Source: Bryobacterales bacterium
Lineage (GTDB): Bacteria; Acidobacteriota; Terriglobia; Bryobacterales; Bryobacteraceae
Length of the DNA: 11,118 nt
NCBI GenBank assembly: GCA_003132865.1
Contig: PKYZ01000346.1
Coordinates: 1 to 11,118 of the forward strand
Direction: 5' to 3'
The notes below the pieces were generated by a model. It made no database searches and had not been told where the DNA came from. It saw nothing but the letters and a program-made list of their open reading frames with translations. A program made the translations under genes and the position numbers. Positions 6,922 through 11,118 of this stretch are shown piece by piece (within the stretch, counting starts at the first letter, position 1; every line of letters starts with the position of its first letter).

Positions 6922-7959
6922 ATGCGCTACCAGGATGCCGGGGTCAATATCGATGAGGCGGATCGCGCCGTTTCTGCCATACGCAAGCTGGCGCGCGGCA
7001 CCTTCACGCGCGGGGTGCTGACCGATATCGGCACGTTCGGCGCATGCTACTCGCTCGCCGGATGGAAGAGGCCCGTGCTGATCAGCTCGGCCGATGGCGT
7101 GGGCACCAAGATCAAAGTCGCCTTCCTCACCGGCCGCCACGATACCGTGGGCCAGGACTTGGTGAATCACTGCGTCAACGATATCGCCGTGCAGGGCGCC
7201 ACGCCGCTGTTCTTCCTGGATTATTTCGCGACTGGAAAACTGGAAGCGGGCGTGGCCGCGCAGGTGGTGGCGGGCCTCGCGCGCGGTTGCCGCCGGAACG
7301 GCTGTGCGCTGATCGGCGGCGAGACCGCGGAGATGCCCGGCCTCTATGCGCCCGGCGAATACGACTTGGCGGGCTTCATCGTGGGTGCAGCCGAACGGCG
7401 CGCACTGCTCACGGGCAAGCGCATCCGCGCGGGCGACGTGCTCCTGGGCCTGCCCTCCACCGGGCTGCATACCAATGGCTACTCTCTGGCGCGCAAGCTG
7501 CTCTTCGAAGTGGCCGGCTACGCGCCCGCGACCGTCGTGCCGGAAATAGGCGGCACGGTGGCCGACGCTCTGCTCCAGGTGCATCGCAGCTATCTGAAGC
7601 CGATTCGCGCGCTGGCGGATAAAGGCCTCTTGCGAGGCGCGGCGCACATCACCGGCGGCGGCCTCACGGATAACACGCCGCGCATGCTGCCCGAGGGGCT
7701 GGCCGCGGAGATCGATACCGGCGCTTGGACGATCCCGCCGATCTTCGAGCTGCTGCGGCGCCTGGGCAATCTGCCAGAAGACGATTACCGGCGCACGTTC
7801 AATCTGGGCATCGGCATGATTCTGGCGGTGCCGGGCCCAGCGGGCACCCCGCAGGTCCGCCGCGCCGAAGAGGTGCTGCGCAAGCTGGGCGAGCCTTTCT
7901 TCGCTGCCGGCCAGGTCGTGCCGCAAAAGCGGCGCGGGCCGCGGGTGGTGTACCGATGA
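6922..7959 (+). CDS. purM: Phosphoribosylformylglycinamidine cyclo-ligase (AIR synthetase)
   Basis: The 345-residue protein has the normal length for the family. It catalyses the ATP-dependent closure of FGAM to aminoimidazole ribonucleotide, step 5 of de novo purine synthesis, in the cytosol. Family motifs are in order: YQDAGVNID (3-11), SADGVGTKIKVA (56-67), HCVNDIAVQGATPLFFLDY (83-101), GGETAEMPGLY (132-142), GLPSTGLHTNGYSLAR (176-191), HITGGGLTDNTPR (242-254) and FNLGIGM (293-299). The PurM family is an ATP-binding dimer of this build. The ATG at 6922 matches the usual N-terminus. There is no Shine-Dalgarno before it, which fits a very short leader. A 39-nt gap separates it from the zinc-finger gene, and its stop overlaps the purN start by 4 nt. 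Confidence 0.97.
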   Translation: MRYQDAGVNIDEADRAVSAIRKLARGTFTRGVLTDIGTFGACYSLAGWKRPVLISSADGVGTKIKVAFLTGRHDTVGQDLVNHCVNDIAVQGATPLFFLDYFATGKLEAGVAAQVVAGLARGCRRNGCALIGGETAEMPGLYAPGEYDLAGFIVGAAERRALLTGKRIRAGDVLLGLPSTGLHTNGYSLARKLLFEVAGYAPATVVPEIGGTVADALLQVHRSYLKPIRALADKGLLRGAAHITGGGLTDNTPRMLPEGLAAEIDTGAWTIPPIFELLRRLGNLPEDDYRRTFNLGIGMILAVPGPAGTPQVRRAEEVLRKLGEPFFAAGQVVPQKRRGPRVVYR

Positions 7960-8558
7960 AGCGCCTCGGCATTCTCCTTTCAGGGCGCGGTTCCAATTTC
8001 GAGGCCATCGCCGACAACGTGGCCACCGGCAAGATCGACGCCGAAATCGCCATCGTGATCTCCAACCGTCCGGAAGCGCGCGGGCTGGAGGCCGCCCGCC
8101 AGCGCGGCCTGCCTGCGGTATCGATCCCGTCCAAGGGCCTGGACCGCAACATCTACGATGCCATGCTGGTGGAGGAGCTGAAAAAACATGCCGTGGACCT
8201 GGTCTGCCTGGCAGGATATATGCGGCTGCTCAGCGCCGGGTTCATCCGCGAATTCCCGGGCCGCGTGTTGAATATCCACCCGTCGCTGCTGCCCGCCTTT
8301 CCGGGACTCGATGCGCAGTACCAGGCGCTGGAGCATGGCGTTAAAGTGACGGGCTGTACAGTACACTTCGTGGACGAATACCTGGATGCCGGCCCCATCC
8401 TGGTACAGGCGGCCGTGCCGGTGCTCGACGACGATACGGTCGAAACACTGTCGGCGCGCATCCTGAAGGAGGAGCATCGCATCTACAGCGGAGCCATCCG
8501 CATGGTGATCGGCGGCACACTACGGATTGAGGGACGCAGGGTCTTGGCCGGGCACTGA
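7956..8558 (+). CDS. purN: Phosphoribosylglycinamide formyltransferase (GAR transformylase)
   Basis: This 200-residue cytosolic enzyme transfers a formyl group from 10-formyl-tetrahydrofolate to GAR, step 3 of purine synthesis. The N-terminal LLSGRGSNF (7-15) is the phosphate-binding loop. The catalytic set N106, H108 and D144 is visible in LNIHPSLLP and VDEYLDAGPIL, at the same numbers as in the E. coli enzyme. It starts at the ATG that overlaps the purM stop (ATGA), so it is translationally coupled to purM. Its last 39 nt overlap the end of the minus-strand gene at 8520-8840, leaving no room for an intrinsic terminator between the two. Confidence 0.97.
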   Translation: MKRLGILLSGRGSNFEAIADNVATGKIDAEIAIVISNRPEARGLEAARQRGLPAVSIPSKGLDRNIYDAMLVEELKKHAVDLVCLAGYMRLLSAGFIREFPGRVLNIHPSLLPAFPGLDAQYQALEHGVKVTGCTVHFVDEYLDAGPILVQAAVPVLDDDTVETLSARILKEEHRIYSGAIRMVIGGTLRIEGRRVLAGH

Positions 8559-8840
8559 TGGCGGCGGGACCAGTTCAGGCCCACGCTTCCGCCGCCCTAG
8601 GAAATCCGCGAATTTGACCGGCGGCAGTTCCCCACGCTCCAATTGCTTTTGCACCACGCGCTGATAGCGGCGCAGCGCTTCGTCCCGGCGCGAACGCGTC
8701 AACCGGCAGTCCTGTAAGTCCAACAACAGATGGACTTCCCATGGCTGGAACGAAGTGCGGCGCACCTCCCCTTCCAGCAACTCCTTCACCAACCGGTTGA
8801 AGCGATTGGCCATCAATTCCAGATCCGGCGGATCTTCCAT
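8520..8840 (-). CDS. Small conserved-looking hypothetical protein
   Basis: Starting at the ATG at 8840 the protein has 106 residues. It has no signal peptide or membrane segment and is mostly charged and helical. The central stretch FQPWEVHLLLDLQDCRL followed by SRRDEALRRYQRVVQKQLERG looks like a compact helical domain, and the Pro-rich end (PELVPPPSVPG) looks disordered. I do not recognise a function, although I have the impression that such FxPWE...LLLD...RYQ proteins recur in Acidobacteriota. Codons have the GC-rich third positions expected of a real gene. An upstream in-frame ATG at 8897 would add 19 residues encoded by AT-rich sequence that looks non-coding, so 8840 is preferred, although neither start has a good Shine-Dalgarno. 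It converges on and overlaps purN by 39 nt. Confidence 0.62.
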   Translation of the reverse strand: MEDPPDLELMANRFNRLVKELLEGEVRRTSFQPWEVHLLLDLQDCRLTRSRRDEALRRYQRVVQKQLERGELPPVKFADFLGRRKRGPELVPPPSVPGQDPASLNP

Positions 8841-8964
8841 ACTAATGGCATCGGCGGATCGCGGATGAAACTTTAGTAATCCAATGCTGACAATCATTTA
8901 CACTCGCGAACGGACCCCGTTTCGATCCCCACACATCTATCAAGGTGAGTATGGAGGTGATGCG
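8841..8964. promoter_or_regulatory. Divergent intergenic region, probable promoters for both small genes
   Basis: This gap lies between two divergent small genes. Its part at about 8867-8905 is clearly more AT-rich than its surroundings. TACACT at 8899-8904 (plus strand) and TTGTCA at 8888-8893 (minus strand) resemble single promoter elements, but I find no properly spaced -35/-10 pair on either strand. If the minus gene started at 8897, most of this region would be coding. Confidence 0.3.
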
Positions 8965-9192
8965 ATGGCCCCACAAGTTGAACTACAGAGGATTCCGGAA
9001 CCCGCCGATGAGACCGACATCCTGCGCGAACAACTGGACTACCTCATCGAGCACACAGCCCGGAATGCGCAGTGCGGCTGCTCCGCGTGCCAGCGATACC
9101 TCAAGGTGCGTTCCGCCCTGCTCGAGATCTTTGGGGGGCCGCCGCGGACCAACGTCCAGGAGATAGCGCCCCGGTTGGCTAAGGCGGCCTAG
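8965..9192 (+). CDS. Small CxCxxC protein, hypothetical
   Basis: The 75-residue protein has the ATG at 8965 fixed by an excellent Shine-Dalgarno, GGAGG at 8953-8957, 7 nt upstream. A start at 8884 in the same frame would add 27 residues with no such site and is rejected. The N-terminal half is acidic and helical (ADETDILREQLDYLIEH). C37, C39 and C42 form NAQCGCSACQRY, which could bind a metal or be redox-active, although three cysteines alone fall short of a full zinc site unless a histidine such as H30 or dimerisation supplies the fourth ligand. A second helix, YLKVRSALLEIF, follows. There is no signal peptide, so it is cytosolic. I do not know the function. It is transcribed away from the other small gene, and a GC-rich hairpin lies just after its stop. 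Confidence 0.68.
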   Translation: MAPQVELQRIPEPADETDILREQLDYLIEHTARNAQCGCSACQRYLKVRSALLEIFGGPPRTNVQEIAPRLAKAA

Positions 9193-9195
9193 CAA

Positions 9196-9214
9196 GCGGG
9201 TCCAGGGGACCCGC
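9196..9214 (+). terminator. GC-rich hairpin after the small CxCxxC gene
   Basis: GCGGGTCC (9196-9203) pairs perfectly with GGACCCGC (9207-9214) around an AGG loop, giving an 8-bp stem that begins 4 nt after the stop codon. No T-run follows, so it is not a standard intrinsic terminator; it could still stabilise or end the transcript. Confidence 0.35.
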
Positions 9215-9215
9215 G

Positions 9216-9225
9216 CAGACCAGGG
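9216..9225. repeat. Left direct repeat CAGACCAGGG, putative target-site duplication
   Basis: Identical to 9367-9376 and placed one base outside the left outer arm of the palindromic element. A 10-bp identity at exactly this place is unlikely by chance. Confidence 0.6.
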
Positions 9226-9366
9226 GGTGCTTAACCGTTTTGGGGAATGCAACCGCTCGCTTACGCTCGCGGCTCAGTAAACCTTGCGATATCAACGCGA
9301 CTGTTACCGAGCCGCGACCGTCAGGGAGCGGTTTCCGTCAGAAATCCCCAAAGCCGTTAAGCACAC
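9226..9366. mobile_element. MITE-like palindromic element with flanking 10-bp direct repeats
   Basis: Two nested inverted repeats fold this intergenic segment on itself. The outer arms are 9227-9246 and 9345-9364 (18 of 20 match; GTGCTTAAC at the end). The inner arms are 9251-9280 and 9304-9333 (26 of 30 match; core ACCGCTCGCTTACGCTCGC), with a 23-nt loop. The whole is flanked by identical CAGACCAGGG at 9216-9225 and 9367-9376, which looks like a target-site duplication. There is no transposase gene, so this would be a non-autonomous element moved in trans. REP/REPIN elements share the palindromic plan but normally leave no such duplication. The open frame that runs through it into the next gene is an artefact of the repeat. 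Confidence 0.7.
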
Positions 9367-9376
9367 CAGACCAGGG
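9367..9376. repeat. Right direct repeat CAGACCAGGG, putative target-site duplication
   Basis: Identical to 9216-9225 and two bases outside the right outer arm of the palindromic element. It lies 31 bp before the start of the oxidoreductase gene, so the insertion may have displaced or replaced that gene's promoter. Confidence 0.6.
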
Positions 9377-9407
9377 AGTCCCCACTGCTCTGTGGTACCG
9401 TCGAGTC

Positions 9408-10751
9408 ATGCAGAATTCCGATGGCATTTCCCGCAGGAACCTTCTCAAACAGTCGACCTTTCTAAGCGCCGGGGCGTCCGCCTTGTCCATGCTCCAGCCG
9501 CGCGTGGCGCGGGCTGCCGCCAACGACCGGCTGAAGGCCGGCCTGGTGGGTTGCGGCGGACGCGGCACGCAGGCCGTAGTGGACCTGCTCACCGGCAACG
9601 AGCACGTCGAACTCGTAGGCATGGCGGACGTATTCGAAGACCACCTCGAACAATCGCTCGCCCGCCTGCGCGACCCCAAGTTCATCGGCCGCTACGCCGG
9701 CATCACCGTGGAGCGCAGCGGCCGGCCCCAGGAGATGAAAGCCGAAGACTTGGTGGCCTCCATCCAGCCGCGCATCCGCGTCGAGCCGGACCATCACTTC
9801 ACGGGCTTCGAAGCCTACCAGAAGCTGCTCGCTTCCGATATCGATATCGTGATGCTATGCACGCCGCCCGGCTTCCGGCCCATGCATTTCGAAGCGGCGG
9901 TCAACGCCGGAAAGCACGTCTTCACCGAGAAGCCCATCGCCACCGATCCGGCCGGCGCGCGGCGCTTCGTCGCCGCCGGGAAGCTGGCCGCCGAGCGCAA
10001 GTTGACAGTGGTCTCCGGAGCCCAGCGGCGCGCGCACCGCGAGTATGTGGAGACCGTGCAAAAGATCCAAGATGGCGCCATCGGCGATATCACCGCGCTC
10101 TACGCCTATTACCTCAGCGGTCCGGTCTTTCACGCCGAACGCCGCGAACCGAAGTGGAGCGACATGGAGTGGCAGCTCCGCAACTGGTATTCGTTCATCT
10201 GGATTTGCGGCGACCAGATCGTCGAACAGCACTTCCACAACATCGATTTCATGAACTGGCTGATGGGCGCCCATCCCGTGAAAGTAGCCGCTTCCGGCGG
10301 CGCGGCGTGGCGTCCGCGCGAGGAACTCTACGGCAACATTTACGATCACATGAGTTCCGATTTCACCTATCCCAACGGCGTGCACCTGAGCAGTCACTGC
10401 CGGCAATATCCCAAGGGCGTCTATACCAATGTGAGCGACATGATCGTGGGCGCCAAGGGCCGCAGCAACGGCATGGACATGGGCGCCCCAGGGATCAATC
10501 CCTACGTGCAGGAACACATCAATATGATCCGGAGCATCCGCGGCGACGGGCCGTACTTGAATTACTCACTGCCCATTGCGGAGAGCACGCTTACCGCCAT
10601 CATGGCCCGCGAATCGGCCTACTCAGGACAAGAGATCACCTGGGACCAGATCATGAATTCGCAGTTGGACCTCATGCCGAAGGCGTTCGGGTACGACGTA
10701 AAGATGAACCCCCCCCCGCTGCCGGTCCCCGGCACGTACAAGTTCGTGTGA
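9408..10751 (+). CDS. Tat-exported Gfo/Idh/MocA family NAD(P)-dependent oxidoreductase
   Basis: The protein has 447 residues. It begins with a twin-arginine signal: SRRNLLK at 8-14, a hydrophobic stretch to about 29, and an Ala-rich cleavage region near 34-38 (ARAAA). The nucleotide-binding Rossmann motif GLVGCGGRG follows at 45-53. The family motif EKP is at 174-176 and the substrate-domain segment DQIVEQHFHNIDFMNW starts at 269 with H275 and H277. Members oxidise or reduce sugars, inositols or related polyols; the substrate cannot be told from sequence. Export through Tat means it folds with its cofactor in the cytoplasm before transport, as known for glucose-fructose oxidoreductase of Zymomonas. 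The ATG at 9408 was chosen because the open frame upstream of it runs through the palindromic element. No good Shine-Dalgarno is seen. A run of nine C (10709-10717) lies near the 3' end. There is no sugar operon around it. Confidence 0.93.
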   Translation: MQNSDGISRRNLLKQSTFLSAGASALSMLQPRVARAAANDRLKAGLVGCGGRGTQAVVDLLTGNEHVELVGMADVFEDHLEQSLARLRDPKFIGRYAGITVERSGRPQEMKAEDLVASIQPRIRVEPDHHFTGFEAYQKLLASDIDIVMLCTPPGFRPMHFEAAVNAGKHVFTEKPIATDPAGARRFVAAGKLAAERKLTVVSGAQRRAHREYVETVQKIQDGAIGDITALYAYYLSGPVFHAERREPKWSDMEWQLRNWYSFIWICGDQIVEQHFHNIDFMNWLMGAHPVKVAASGGAAWRPREELYGNIYDHMSSDFTYPNGVHLSSHCRQYPKGVYTNVSDMIVGAKGRSNGMDMGAPGINPYVQEHINMIRSIRGDGPYLNYSLPIAESTLTAIMARESAYSGQEITWDQIMNSQLDLMPKAFGYDVKMNPPPLPVPGTYKFV

Positions 10752-10814
10752 ATGCTTTGAACTTATCCAAGTGGAGGACTTGGGGGGCAGGTTTCGCTCG
10801 GGGCGAGGGCCGGC

Positions 10815-10869
10815 GGCGACGACAGGCGACACGTTTGAAAGGGTGTTGAAAGTATCGCCTTTTGTCGCC
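10815..10869. terminator. Imperfect hairpin downstream of the oxidoreductase gene
   Basis: 10815-10832 pairs with 10852-10869 (15 of 18 positions) around a 19-nt loop, about 65 nt after the oxidoreductase stop. The right arm is T-rich (CGCCTTTTGTCGCC), but no clean T-run follows the stem, so a terminator is possible rather than shown. The right arm overlaps the tandem 10-mer at 10855-10874. Confidence 0.35.
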
Positions 10870-10874
10870 TTTTG
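10855..10874. repeat. Tandem duplication of TCGCCTTTTG
   Basis: Two perfect adjacent copies of a 10-mer, at 10855-10864 and 10865-10874, in non-coding DNA. They may be a simple slippage duplication within the hairpin's right arm. Confidence 0.6.
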
Positions 10875-11118
10875 CCGAAGTTGTCAAAGATCCGGCAGAG
10901 GCCCCGGCCAGAATCACGTGGCGGTGAAGTAGCGAGGCTCTTTTCTAATATGACCGTACCACAGCCCCGCACGCGGTTTGCCCTATCGGTCGAGATCTCA
11001 CCTGTCGTAGAGAAATTCGAGAAGCGTTCACCGCTGGCGAGACCGCCTGCCACGGCCGATTAACAATCGGCCAGACAACCTGCCCCACGGGAAATAGCAA
11101 ATCTCCAGACGCCGGCTG
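10875..11118. other. Non-coding tail of the window with one perfect hairpin
   Basis: I see no gene with a credible start and ribosome site here. A frame from 10872 (63 codons, TTG start) has no recognisable domain. GGCCGATT (11054-11061) pairs perfectly with AATCGGCC (11065-11072) around an AAC loop; no T-run follows on either strand. The segment may be upstream sequence of a gene beyond the window or part of a dispersed repeat. Confidence 0.4.

Noticed and set aside
6907..7926. A 339-codon minus-strand frame opposite purM
   Set aside because: It mirrors purM almost exactly, which is a common artefact of GC-rich coding DNA, and shows no family motif.
9226..9366. CRISPR array
   Set aside because: The repeats here are inverted, not direct, and there is only one pair with no spacers. 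No array-like pattern occurs anywhere in the window.
9240..9407. N-terminal extension of the oxidoreductase to base 9240
   Set aside because: These 56 codons translate the palindromic element, whereas the Tat signal begins properly at the ATG at 9408.
9284..10849. A 521-codon open frame on the + strand, longer than the oxidoreductase frame it overlaps
   Set aside because: Its translation is Arg/Pro/Ala-rich with no domain. The other frame carries a Tat signal, a Rossmann motif and EKP. This is a GC-rich shadow.
10872..11063. A 63-codon frame in the tail of the window
   Set aside because: TTG start, no Shine-Dalgarno, no domain. The sequence looks more like non-coding or repeat DNA.

Overview
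The window is GC-rich bacterial DNA, densely packed and almost entirely on the + strand. The best guess for the source is a soil Acidobacteriota of the Bryobacter/Solibacter type. The reasons are a Tat-exported Gfo/Idh/MocA oxidoreductase, a periplasmic cupredoxin with an amicyanin-like ligand set, a purMN pair away from other purine genes, and small orphan proteins. This is inference from gene style; there is no rRNA or other phylogenetic marker here.

Layout. (1) Bases 2-2152: the 3' part of a SNF2/RapA-like superfamily 2 helicase whose N-terminus, including the Walker A motif, lies upstream of the window. (2) Bases 2153-2296: a gap with two T-rich 10-mers spaced 11 bp apart. (3) Bases 2297-6882: a tightly overlapping five-gene cluster. 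It encodes a stand-alone CheY-like receiver, a coiled-coil plus beta-barrel outer-membrane protein, an exported cupredoxin, a transmembrane HAMP sensor histidine kinase, and a small orphan protein with a ClpX-type C4 zinc finger. Every junction overlaps, three of them by exactly 29 nt and one by 4 nt (ATGA). (4) Bases 6922-8558: purM and purN, overlapping by 4 nt. (5) Bases 8520-8840 (minus): a small orphan gene whose end overlaps purN tail to tail, divergent from a small CxCxxC protein gene at 8965-9192 that has a strong Shine-Dalgarno. (6) Bases 9216-9376: a MITE-like palindromic element flanked by a 10-bp direct repeat. (7) Bases 9408-10751: a Tat-signal Gfo/Idh/MocA oxidoreductase. (8) Bases 10752-11118: non-coding, with two hairpins and a tandem 10-mer.

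How the genes may work together. The 2297-6882 cluster reads as one transcription unit spanning the cell envelope: outer membrane (barrel), periplasm (copper protein), inner membrane (sensor kinase) and cytoplasm (receiver and zinc finger). My inference is a redox- or copper-linked signalling module whose output does not go through a DNA-binding regulator encoded in this window. It is the most interesting part of the window. purM and purN catalyse two steps of de novo purine synthesis and are housekeeping genes. The helicase resembles, in its motifs, enzymes found both in housekeeping (RapA) and in phage-defence islands (DISARM DrmD). The window does not hold the neighbours needed to choose between them.
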